Source: an uncultured Lachnospiraceae bacterium (GTDB lineage: Bacteria; Bacillota; Clostridia; Lachnospirales; Lachnospiraceae). Taken from it: a DNA stretch of 10,089 nucleotides. Location: the NCBI GenBank assembly GCA_910586095.1, contig CAJUHQ010000087.1:4663-14751 (forward strand). Reading direction: 5' to 3'. Positions 1-5,799 of the stretch are shown here, piece after piece; the first letter of the stretch is position 1; the number at the start of each line of letters is the position of its first letter. Made by a program: the position numbers and the translations under genes. The notes under the pieces are model-generated. The model ran no database searches, was not told the origin of the DNA, and saw nothing but the letters and a program-made list of their open reading frames with translations.

Positions 1-188
1 ACTATATTCTTGGAAGAGAAAAAATGCTGCTTGCAAAGCCTGACATGATTGTACTTCATCCTCTTCCACGCGTGAATGAAATTGCTGTGGAGGTAGACGA
101 CGATCCAAGAGCTGTCTATTTTAAACAAGTTCAATATGGTGTATATGTACGTATGGCCTTGCTTTTGACGTTATTAGGTCTCGTATAA
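1..188 (+). CDS. pyrB: Aspartate carbamoyltransferase catalytic chain, 3' end only
   Basis: This is the last 61 codons of the gene, read in the frame that starts at base 3; the N-terminal part lies outside the window. PyrB condenses carbamoyl phosphate with L-aspartate to N-carbamoyl-aspartate, the committed step of pyrimidine synthesis in the cytoplasm. The segment HPLPRVNEI is the conserved ATCase motif; its proline-rich loop contributes to the active site. The following DPRAVYFKQ...YVRMALL helix is the usual C-terminus, so the end looks intact. The next gene, pyrI, encodes its regulatory partner. The family call is firm because the motif separates ATCase from ornithine carbamoyltransferase and because pyrI follows. 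Confidence 0.95.
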   Translation, partial: YILGREKMLLAKPDMIVLHPLPRVNEIAVEVDDDPRAVYFKQVQYGVYVRMALLLTLLGLV

Positions 189-311
189 AGTCAGTAATCG
201 GCAGTTATGTCAAATCTTGAGAAGTAGTATTTACCAGAAGAATGGACAAAAAGGCAGTCTTCACTAGTGTAATAAGTGACAAGCAGGATTATTTATGAAA
301 GGAATCATACT

Positions 312-755
312 ATGTTAAATGTAGGAAAAATTGAAGAGGGTTTTGTACTCGATCATATTAAGGCTGGTAAAAGCCTTAGTATCTATAAACATTTAGGGCT
401 AGACCGATTAGATTGTACAGTTGCAATTATCAAAAATGCTCGAAGTGGGAAGATGGGAAAAAAGGATATTCTTAAGGTTGAATGTGATATCAATACCCTA
501 AATCTTGATATTCTTGGCTTTATAGATCACAATATTACAGTCAATGTTATAAAGAATTGTGAGATTGTTCAGAAACTTCCGCTCTCTCTTCCACGTGAAA
601 TTAAAAATGTATTGAAATGTAAGAATCCACGCTGCATCACATCAATTGAACAAGAACTTCCACATATTTTTGTATTGACTGATGAACGAAAAGAAATTTA
701 TCGCTGTAAATATTGTGAAGAAAAATATAATATGAATGATCTGAAAACAATTTAA
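312..755 (+). CDS. pyrI: Aspartate carbamoyltransferase regulatory chain
   Basis: PyrI (147 aa, normal length) binds nucleotide effectors and joins PyrB trimers into the allosteric holoenzyme. The N-terminal half (about residues 1-97) is the nucleotide-binding domain. The C-terminal zinc domain has the four expected cysteines as C103-x4-C108 and C132-x2-C135, which clamp the zinc at the PyrB interface. I chose ATG 312 because GAAAGGA at 297-303 lies 8 nt upstream and the protein then begins MLNVGKIEEG, typical for the family. An in-frame GTG at 276 would add 12 residues without similarity to PyrI. The 123-nt gap after pyrB is longer than the short spacing or overlap common for this pair, and I see no terminator or clear promoter in it, so co-transcription is still likely. 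Confidence 0.95.
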   Translation: MLNVGKIEEGFVLDHIKAGKSLSIYKHLGLDRLDCTVAIIKNARSGKMGKKDILKVECDINTLNLDILGFIDHNITVNVIKNCEIVQKLPLSLPREIKNVLKCKNPRCITSIEQELPHIFVLTDERKEIYRCKYCEEKYNMNDLKTI

Positions 756-796
756 TTTTTTTGTCATAACAGACAACATATAAATAAGTGATTCAG

Positions 797-905
797 ACAA
801 TCGAGTAGTCGCGGCGTTCCATATAGTGGCATATTTTCTCTACACGGGGCTGTACAATCGAGTAGAGAAGCCCTACTCGCGCCGGACGCGAGCAGCTTTC
901 GCTGC
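797..905. repeat. GC-rich intergenic hairpin element with 12-base direct repeat
   Basis: The sequence ACAATCGAGTAG occurs exactly twice, at 797-808 and 854-865. From the second copy onward, three overlapping stems can form: 859-865 with 873-879 (7 bp, perfect), 873-881 with 887-895 (9 bp, one mismatch), and 892-896 with 901-905 (5 bp). The first two share an arm, so they exclude each other. The stretch is clearly richer in G+C than the AT-rich DNA around it and carries no convincing ORF. It sits between the end of pyrI and the convergent redox operon. It may be a dispersed intergenic repeat of this genome or part of the 3' end of the pyr transcript; which one cannot be decided from a single copy. 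Confidence 0.55.
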
Positions 906-933
906 ACATTTTCTTTCTGTGTCTGTGTGCATT

Positions 934-980
934 AAAAAAGGCTGATATTTATCTATAAAATAACAGCCTATATTTATTTT
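934..980. terminator. Bidirectional rho-independent terminator between pyrI and the tlpA-like gene
   Basis: AGGCTG (939-944) pairs with CAGCCT (964-969). After one A-A mismatch the stem continues as TATTT (946-950) with AAATA (958-962), leaving a 7-nt loop. On the - strand the stem is followed by a run of six T (complement of 934-939), which suits it to end the four-gene operon. On the + strand it is followed by TATATTTATTTT, so it can also stop the pyr transcript. Confidence 0.8.
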
Positions 981-1036
981 ACTTTTGTCTTATCAAAATC
1001 ACAGAATCTCAAATAAAAAATTTGAATAGCTCTCTT

Positions 1037-1612
1037 CTATTCTTCACTTTTTGCTGTATCTTCTAAAAGAAGTTCAATATATTGTTTTAAGGTTTCTTCC
1101 TTCATAGCGCCAATATGAGATTGAGACACATTGCCATTTGAGTCAATAATAATTGTCAGAGGGATTGAAGATGCACGATAGGCAGTCGAAGCCTCATACT
1201 GTGTATCAAAATATACAGGAAAGCTATATGCGTTCTGCTCCACAAAGTCTTTTACTCCAGAAATAGTATCACGATAACCATCTGTTAAATTAACCATCAA
1301 AAATGTAATTTGATCTCCATATTCCTGATAGGCAGCATCAAATGCTGGAAGCTCCATTTTACAAGGGCCACACCAAGTTGCCCAAAAATTAATAATAATT
1401 GGCTTTCCAAAATAGTCAGATAATGTAATAGAATTGTCATTTGCATCTATCACTGTAAAATCTGCTGCTGTATTGGTCTGATCGGTTGCCTTAGTCATTT
1501 CGGGAGTAGATATATTATATTGCGTGGTTAAATATTGATATCCAATTCCTGCAAATAAAATTAACACCGCAAAGCCTATAAACAATAAAATAAATTTTTC
1601 ACTTTGTTTCAT
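1037..1612 (-). CDS. Membrane-anchored thioredoxin-like protein (TlpA/ResA type)
   Basis: The 191-aa protein starts with a short basic segment and a hydrophobic helix (about residues 7-29), an uncleaved signal anchor that would place the rest outside the membrane. A thioredoxin fold of the AhpC-TSA/Redoxin type covers about residues 48-185. The active site is W80-C81-G82-P83-C84, and the cis-proline loop is at I150-P151. TlpA/ResA proteins reduce disulfides outside the cytoplasm and receive electrons from CcdA; the gene directly upstream in the operon encodes such a CcdA. AAAGGGA upstream of ATG 1612 supports the start. The substrate is unknown: no cytochrome c gene is visible here, so haem-protein maturation should not be assumed. 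It is the last gene of the operon and is followed by the terminator at 934-980. Confidence 0.88.
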   Translation of the reverse strand: MKQSEKFILLFIGFAVLILFAGIGYQYLTTQYNISTPEMTKATDQTNTAADFTVIDANDNSITLSDYFGKPIIINFWATWCGPCKMELPAFDAAYQEYGDQITFLMVNLTDGYRDTISGVKDFVEQNAYSFPVYFDTQYEASTAYRASSIPLTIIIDSNGNVSQSHIGAMKEETLKQYIELLLEDTAKSEE

Positions 1613-1669
1613 CGTTATAAATATTCCCTTTCAATACTCTAATCAGTTCTATAATAGCAAAGTCATGCC

Positions 1670-1698
1670 CATTCAATGCCCTTGGGACACATTGAATG
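1670..1698 (-). other. Intercistronic hairpin between ccdA and the tlpA-like gene
   Basis: CATTCAATG (1670-1678) and CATTGAATG (1690-1698) form a perfect 9-bp stem with an 11-nt loop that can itself pair a few G-C. No T-run follows on the - strand, so it is not a standard terminator. It lies in the 111-nt gap between ccdA and the thioredoxin-like gene and could stabilise or delimit processed mRNA ends. The function is an inference. Confidence 0.5.
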
Positions 1699-1723
1699 TC
1701 CTCTAATTTGTATCGCGTAAATC

Positions 1724-2377
1724 TTATGAAAATACAGACATAACAGCGCTTAACAATCCAAATGCCATCAGTACACCAATTGCGATCAGAAAAATACCAC
1801 ATACAAAATTAATGACTTTATAATGTTTTTTGATAAAAGTAAAAGCTGTATGCAATTTTTCAATTAACACTGCGGAGATTAAAAATGGGATGCCAAGCCC
1901 AAGTGAATAGGTAATCAAGAGCAAAACACCTTTATATGCTGTAGCAGATGTGGATGCCATCATCAGAGCAGATCCAAGAAATGCCCCAATACAAGGTGTT
2001 AAGCTCACAGAATAGATTATGCCAAACAAAAATGCTGATAACATTGAGTTTGCTGTCTGGTCACTTTTCATACCGCGAAAAAAAGGCAAATGAATGACTT
2101 CCAGATAAGAAAGTCCAAATAAAATCACAAAGATGCCACACACTACATTGACTATTGTTTGATAGTCCTTTAAAAAGCCTCCTAACGTTCCTGCAAATAG
2201 CCCAAGTAGACTAAATACAATGGTAAAACCGGCAACAAAGCTAAAAGCTCGTGCAAATACTTTGTGCTTTTTATCGGCACCTCCTGCAAAATAAGAAATA
2301 TACAATGGCAAAAGTGGCAACATGCAAGGGGATATAAAAGAAATGACCCCCTCAAGAAAAGTTATCAGAAACTCCAT
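1724..2377 (-). CDS. ccdA: CcdA-family thiol-disulfide transporter
   Basis: This integral membrane protein (217 aa, usual length for short CcdA/DsbD-type proteins) has six hydrophobic segments. They lie near residues 3-31, 45-68, 72-95, 112-142, 149-172 and 188-213. The two key cysteines sit in the expected pseudo-symmetric motifs: S-P-C18-M-L-P in helix 1 and T-P-C129-I-G in helix 4. CcdA carries reducing equivalents from cytoplasmic thioredoxin across the membrane to an extracytoplasmic thioredoxin-like protein, here most likely the product of the next gene. I chose ATG 2377 because AAAGGGGG lies about 9 nt upstream; a longer reading from a TTG at 2398 would place the ribosome site inside the coding region. 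The gap to the GTPase gene before it is 43 nt, consistent with one transcript. Confidence 0.9.
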   Translation of the reverse strand: MEFLITFLEGVISFISPCMLPLLPLYISYFAGGADKKHKVFARAFSFVAGFTIVFSLLGLFAGTLGGFLKDYQTIVNVVCGIFVILFGLSYLEVIHLPFFRGMKSDQTANSMLSAFLFGIIYSVSLTPCIGAFLGSALMMASTSATAYKGVLLLITYSLGLGIPFLISAVLIEKLHTAFTFIKKHYKVINFVCGIFLIAIGVLMAFGLLSAVMSVFS

Positions 2378-2420
2378 CCAAAAGCAGCCCCCTTTCAAAT
2401 TTGTCTATGATATCTGTATT

Positions 2421-3353
2421 TTAGGTAAAATTCAGAAGCTCTTGCTTGGGCTTTTTTGTTGGAACAACACGAATCGCATGTAGAACAGGCCCTTCTCCAT
2501 TATAATCTTTCCAATATTCTTTGTGAACAGTGGCTGTTACTTGGACCCAATCCTTGTTTGAGAGTTCATTACAACGATCATATTTACATACATATCCTAA
2601 AAATGCTATGTCATCTGCACAACAGGTCATAACCATTCTTCCAGGTACAAAATATTCATCTTTGCTGCCTTCGGGCTTTAGGACCATTGCCGTGAACTGA
2701 ATGGTCTTGTCTGTATATCTATCAAGATTATCCATTGCATCAAGATAAAATATGCCATATCCATAATCGTCGAGAATCAATTCAGACTCCTTTAAGTCAT
2801 ATGGCAAATCTTCCTCAAAAATCTGGCTAACCTCCCCATCTTTATCCTCAAAAATAATTTCTGCCTGCTGATTAACTGCCTTTACATTTCTCCGAAAACT
2901 AGTCAACTGCTCTATCAGGCCATCACAGCGATTAAAAATAATCAACTCCGATTTTCTGAGCATTTCTGCCAACAAGGAACGCATATTAGTATAATAATTC
3001 TGGAATGTAGAGGCATCTATCATTGTAATCTGCTGCTCTACTCTCCAGTGGCGTGGTAATTTTAAGTTTTTAAAATTCCACATTCCATTATACTCAATCA
3101 CAATGCGCTCAGGCTTATATTTTTTTTCTAATTCTGTCATTCTTGATGGAGTCAGTTCAGCTTCTTCATTCACCAACTCTACAATTGTATGACTATTTTT
3201 TAGGATTTCCTCATCATACTCATTTTCACCCTCTTCACATAGAAGCAACAAGGTCGTTCCCTTGATCTGAAAATAAGGCTGTGAGAGTGTGTACAATATA
3301 AATTCCGTCTTGCCACTCTCTAAAAACCCATTAATGATATACACCGATTTCAT
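2421..3353 (-). CDS. Divergent COG0523-like P-loop GTPase with C-terminal YcgQ/DUF1980-like domain
   Basis: This 310-aa cytoplasmic protein has no signal peptide or membrane helix. Its N-terminal part (about 1-195) is a P-loop G3E/CobW-type GTPase. The Walker A motif is G9-F-L-E-S-G-K-T16, the G3/Walker B region is I84-V-I-E87-Y-N-G90, and N141-R-C-D144 stands in the NKxD position. The metal-binding CxCC motif that canonical COG0523 proteins carry between Walker A and B is missing. The C-terminal part (about 215-300) contains G238-R-M-V-M-T-C244-C245-A-D-D and a following WVQVTATV strand. These resemble the OB-like C-terminal domain of YcgQ (DUF1980/TIGR03943), usually a partner of a YcgR/DUF318 permease. 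That assignment is from memory of the motif. GGAGGG at 3359-3364, 5 nt before ATG 3353, fixes the start. No permease gene is in the window. A role in metal or metal-thiol handling is inferred from the neighbours. Confidence 0.75.
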   Translation of the reverse strand: MKSVYIINGFLESGKTEFILYTLSQPYFQIKGTTLLLLCEEGENEYDEEILKNSHTIVELVNEEAELTPSRMTELEKKYKPERIVIEYNGMWNFKNLKLPRHWRVEQQITMIDASTFQNYYTNMRSLLAEMLRKSELIIFNRCDGLIEQLTSFRRNVKAVNQQAEIIFEDKDGEVSQIFEEDLPYDLKESELILDDYGYGIFYLDAMDNLDRYTDKTIQFTAMVLKPEGSKDEYFVPGRMVMTCCADDIAFLGYVCKYDRCNELSNKDWVQVTATVHKEYWKDYNGEGPVLHAIRVVPTKKPKQELLNFT

Positions 3354-3358
3354 AGTAT

Positions 3359-3381
3359 CCCTCCATGCCATTTGATGGCAT
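3359..3381 (-). promoter_or_regulatory. Strong ribosome-binding site preceded by a 7-bp hairpin
   Basis: On the - strand GGAGGG (complement of 3359-3364) precedes ATG 3353 by 5 nt. Directly upstream, ATGCCAT (3365-3371) pairs with ATGGCAT (3375-3381) around a 3-nt loop. The stem touches but does not cover the Shine-Dalgarno sequence. The RBS also rules out a start at ATG 3371, which lies inside the hairpin. Confidence 0.5.
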
Positions 3382-3428
3382 CTAAAATATGAAGATTTAG
3401 TAAAACAACCTTTGCTGTGACTTTACCA

Positions 3429-4583
3429 TTATTTTCCAAACAATATAGTTAAGTTATCCTCATTGAGTTTCGATCCAATGACGCAAATTTTTCCAGTTAC
3501 TTCTGGAGTTCCTACACGTACATTTCCCTCTCCTGGCACATAGTCAAAATTTAACCATGATCCATCTCCTACAGGAACCATACCCTTAGCACGAAGGATC
3601 GCACCATATTTCTTTTCATCTTCAAGTTCTTCTAAAATATGCTCTATCTTTGCCTGTGTATAGGAAATAGGTGTTTCCAATCCCCAACTTGTGAACACTT
3701 CGTCGGCATGATGGTGGTCATGGTCATGACAACCACATGTACAATGTTCATCATGGTCATGGTGGTGCTCATGACATTCATGATCCTCATGATCGTGATG
3801 GTGTTTCGCGTGGTCGTGATGACATTCATGGTGGTGCTCATGACATTCGTGCTCTTCATGATCGTGATGGTGTTCCTCATGGTCGTGATGGTGTTCCTCA
3901 TGGTCGTGATGATGGTCATGACATTCATGGTCATGGTGATGGTCATGTAACGCTGCAACCTCTGCCATGAGTTCTGCTTCCAAGTCTTTTGCATCCTCAA
4001 TTGTCTCTAGGATCTGTTTTCCATCCAATTCGTTCCACGGGGTAGTAATAACAGTTGCCTTATGATTGTGTGAGCGGATAATTTCTAGTGCTGTGTTGAG
4101 TTTGCTTTCACTAATATCGCTAGTTCTACTTAAAATAACAGTTCCTGCATGTTCAATTTGATTTAGGAAAAATTCTCCAAAGTTTTTTGCATACATTTTG
4201 CACTTGTTTGCATCCACAAGAACCACGGCACTGTTTAACTCTACTTCTGCGTTGGTATCTATATTCTGCACAGCCTTCATAACATCGGAAAGTTTGCCGA
4301 CACCTGATGGCTCAATCAAAATACGTTCAGGATGATATTTTTCAATCACTTCTTTTAGAGATGTGCCAAAATCACCCACGAGAGAACAACAAATACAACC
4401 AGAATTCATTTCTTTGATCTCCACACCAGATTCTTTCAAAAAGCCGCTATCAATACCAATCTCACCAAACTCATTCTCAATCAATACCACTCTTGAAGGA
4501 TCTAGAGCCTCCTGCAACAATTTTTTAATTAGAGTCGTCTTTCCTGCTCCCAAAAAACCAGAAAATATATCAATTTTTGTCAT
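3429..4583 (-). CDS. CobW/COG0523 family metal-chaperone GTPase with long His-rich segment
   Basis: This G3E-family GTPase has 384 aa. Walker A is G9-F-L-G-A-G-K-T16. The metal-binding CxCC motif is C63-I-C65-C66. The G3 region is I88-L-I-E-P-S-G94, and S152-R-T-S-D156 replaces the usual NKxD. Residues 213-292 form a metal-binding segment with 42 His and 7 Cys, including a CTCGC cluster at 281-285. A CobW C-terminal domain follows (about 296-384). COG0523 GTPases deliver zinc, cobalt or iron to client proteins using GTP; the His/Cys richness fits zinc, nickel or cobalt, and the metal cannot be read from sequence. GAGG 8 nt before ATG 4583 supports the start. This is the first gene of the operon with the second GTPase, CcdA and the TlpA-like protein. 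I found no recognisable B. subtilis-type Zur box upstream, though a 22-bp palindrome is present. Confidence 0.92.
   Translation of the reverse strand: MTKIDIFSGFLGAGKTTLIKKLLQEALDPSRVVLIENEFGEIGIDSGFLKESGVEIKEMNSGCICCSLVGDFGTSLKEVIEKYHPERILIEPSGVGKLSDVMKAVQNIDTNAEVELNSAVVLVDANKCKMYAKNFGEFFLNQIEHAGTVILSRTSDISESKLNTALEIIRSHNHKATVITTPWNELDGKQILETIEDAKDLEAELMAEVAALHDHHHDHECHDHHHDHEEHHHDHEEHHHDHEEHECHEHHHECHHDHAKHHHDHEDHECHEHHHDHDEHCTCGCHDHDHHHADEVFTSWGLETPISYTQAKIEHILEELEDEKKYGAILRAKGMVPVGDGSWLNFDYVPGEGNVRVGTPEVTGKICVIGSKLNEDNLTILFGK
3708..3947 (-). repeat. His-rich coding repeat with three 21-nt tandem units
   Basis: This part of the CobW-type gene encodes residues 213-292. HHHDHEE is repeated three times in a row (residues 224-244, bases 3852-3914), and HECHEHHH occurs twice (245-252 and 268-275). 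At DNA level the 21-nt units are nearly identical, which makes the segment prone to expansion and contraction by replication slippage. It also explains the long spurious ORFs seen in the other frames here. Confidence 0.9.
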
Positions 4584-4600
4584 AACTTATACCTCATTTC

Positions 4601-4622
4601 TGCAACATGAATACAATTTGCA
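4601..4622 (-). promoter_or_regulatory. Palindromic candidate operator upstream of the GTPase operon
   Basis: The 22 bases have the form TGCAAnnTGnATnCAnnTTGCA, with 8 of 11 positions paired across the centre. The site lies 18 nt upstream of the CobW-type start, just above its ribosome site and downstream of the predicted -10. That position suits a repressor of a metal-responsive operon. It does not match a Zur, AdcR or Fur consensus that I know, so the binding protein is unknown. Confidence 0.3.
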
Positions 4623-4683
4623 TTAAATCTTTTAAAGATCGAAAAATTTGCTTTTCAATCCTACCATTTATCTCTAATTTCCT

Positions 4684-4712
4684 ATAATAGCACACTTATA
4701 CTTTTTTTTCTA
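4684..4712 (-). promoter_or_regulatory. Candidate extended -10 promoter for the GTPase-ccdA-tlpA operon
   Basis: On the - strand TATTAT (complement of 4684-4689) is preceded by TGC, giving an extended -10. TAGAAA (4707-4712) stands 17 nt upstream as a weak -35 with 4 of 6 matches. The predicted leader of about 95 nt would contain the 22-bp palindrome and the ribosome site. Confidence 0.4.
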
Positions 4713-5003
4713 TATCGAAGATATAAAATTTTATAAAGCTTGTAACCACTACACTTTCTCACAGGCTTTGATATATTTACAGTACAAAGCTTTTTAGGAT
4801 AAAAAAGCATCTTTAAAGGAGAACAGAAAAATGTGAGTCTTTGAAAAACGCTCTTTATTAAAAAGAACACAAGTTTGAATGTTTTGCATAGTATAGAAAC
4901 TATATCTACAAGCAGGGAAATATCGCTAACAGAAACAGGAAATTCAAGAAAACAAAATATATCATGGTGATTCAGTCAGTTTTGTACTATAATTTCAATG
5001 TTG

Positions 5004-5031
5004 TTGACAATGAAAAATTGGTATTTATGAT
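5004..5031 (+). promoter_or_regulatory. Sigma-A type promoter for the gene at 5076
   Basis: A perfect -35 TTGACA (5004-5009) and a -10 TATGAT (5026-5031) are separated by 16 nt. The start of transcription would fall near 5038, leaving a leader of about 38 nt with AAGAGG (5064-5069) 6 nt before ATG 5076. Confidence 0.7.
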
Positions 5032-5075
5032 AACATACAAAGTAGAAAATACAAATAATATTAAAGAGGCGAACA

Positions 5076-5612
5076 ATGAAAAAAATCTGCGTGGATGATA
5101 TTGATTGTCTTAATTTTTGGATCAATTATTTTGGCTGCTGCTATCCAAATGGTTATGACGAGTCAAATGGTAGTTCTGTATCTAATCTTATGGAAGAATT
5201 GTATACAAAAGAGGTCGGAAACTGGTGGGATCAATTTACTGGATATTATGAAGGTGTCCTTGACGAAAACGATGGATATCTAGATAATCCAACTACGCTA
5301 GAGGCGTTGTTATCAAACAAAATTTTGAAAATTGAATTTCATCCAGGTGATATTCTTTATTTTATTGATGATGAACAGATTGGAAGTACAGGACCTCACT
5401 ATAAATTGCGGACAATACCTTATAAAGAGGTGGCTAAGTTGTTATCTTTAAAAAATGGGCGACAGCTTTTTCTGCTCCTTTTGCCTCTTGTTTTTATAGA
5501 GGAGGAAGATATACAGTTTGTCAGAGAAAAAATTATAGAACAGACGCAAAACTATTTCTCGAAGAACATATGTGAACAAGTTTCGCGGTGTATTGTCGCA
5601 GGATTATCATAA
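5076..5612 (+). CDS. Small soluble protein, possible polymorphic-toxin immunity protein (Imm19-like)
   Basis: This 178-aa acidic protein has no signal peptide. A hydrophobic stretch at about 131-142 (LFLLLLPLVF followed by IEEED) is too short for a firm membrane call. The segment around residues 85-120, with HPGDILYF, GSTGPHY and IPYKEVAKLL, resembles small immunity proteins of bacterial polymorphic toxin systems, and from memory the Imm19 group in particular. If so, it would bind and neutralise a cognate toxin in the cytoplasm. No toxin gene is adjacent, so it would be an orphan immunity gene. The start is supported by AAGAGG and by the strong promoter upstream. It forms a single-gene unit between two divergent or convergent neighbours. 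The fold and family are tentative, but the gene itself is well supported. Confidence 0.7.
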   Translation: MKKICVDDIDCLNFWINYFGCCYPNGYDESNGSSVSNLMEELYTKEVGNWWDQFTGYYEGVLDENDGYLDNPTTLEALLSNKILKIEFHPGDILYFIDDEQIGSTGPHYKLRTIPYKEVAKLLSLKNGRQLFLLLLPLVFIEEEDIQFVREKIIEQTQNYFSKNICEQVSRCIVAGLS

Positions 5613-5638
5613 TAGTAAATATAGCAAATTTCAGTTTG

Positions 5639-5669
5639 GCTAGTTCAAAACGAACTAGCAAGCTTTTGT
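5639..5669 (+). terminator. Weak hairpin after the gene at 5076
   Basis: GCTAGTTC (5639-5646) pairs perfectly with GAACTAGC (5652-5659) around the loop AAAAC. It is followed by AAGCTTTTG, a short T-run set a little too far from the stem. It may end the upstream transcript together with the stronger hairpin that follows. Confidence 0.45.
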
Positions 5670-5679
5670 AAAATAAAGT

Positions 5680-5718
5680 CAAATGACGGTAAATCTATCA
5701 AAGATTTACCGTCATTTG
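5680..5718. terminator. 17-bp perfect hairpin between convergent genes
   Basis: Bases 5680-5696 and 5702-5718 are perfect complements around the 5-nt loop ATCAA. The first arm starts CAAATGACGG and the second ends CCGTCATTTG. On the - strand the stem is followed by ACTTTATTTTAC, a T-rich tail suited to ending the kinase transcript. On the + strand the T-content is weaker (ATTTGTT). It is probably a bidirectional terminator. Confidence 0.65.
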
Positions 5719-5799
5719 TTCAATCAAAACAGAAAGGTAAAATATAAATGAAATAGCACTGTCTTATATACTGAATTTATAGTTACTGCCTAACACCAT

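Larger units (their letters stand above)
4584..5075. other. 492-nt divergent intergenic region
   Basis: This gap holds the leader and likely promoter of the GTPase operon (left, - strand) and the promoter of the small gene at 5076 (right, + strand). It is AT-rich. A - strand ORF of 62 codons at 4682-4870 has no ribosome site and an unremarkable basic, Phe-rich product, so I do not call it. Near 4816-4834 AAAGGAG is followed 9 nt later by ATG and then directly by TGA, which is probably chance. ATCTTT/AAAGAT (4627-4639) is a short inverted repeat in the operon leader. Confidence 0.6.

Noticed and set aside
1599..1802. 67-codon - strand ORF between ccdA and the thioredoxin-like gene
   Set aside because: It overlaps the ccdA 3' end and the next start in another frame, lacks a ribosome site, and shows no protein-like pattern.
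3639..4000. Long ORFs on both strands over the His-rich repeat (77, 103 and 118 codons)
   Set aside because: They are shadows of the low-complexity GAT/CAT-rich repeat inside the CobW-type gene and encode only Met/Val/Thr-rich or His/Asp-rich strings.
4816..4837. AAAGGAG followed by ATG-TGA, a possible start-stop leader
   Set aside because: The minimal ORF has no conserved context visible here and no promoter upstream, so chance is more likely.
4682..4870. 62-codon - strand ORF in the gap before the gene at 5076
   Set aside because: It has no ribosome site, a composition typical of translated AT-rich DNA, and overlaps the likely operon promoter.
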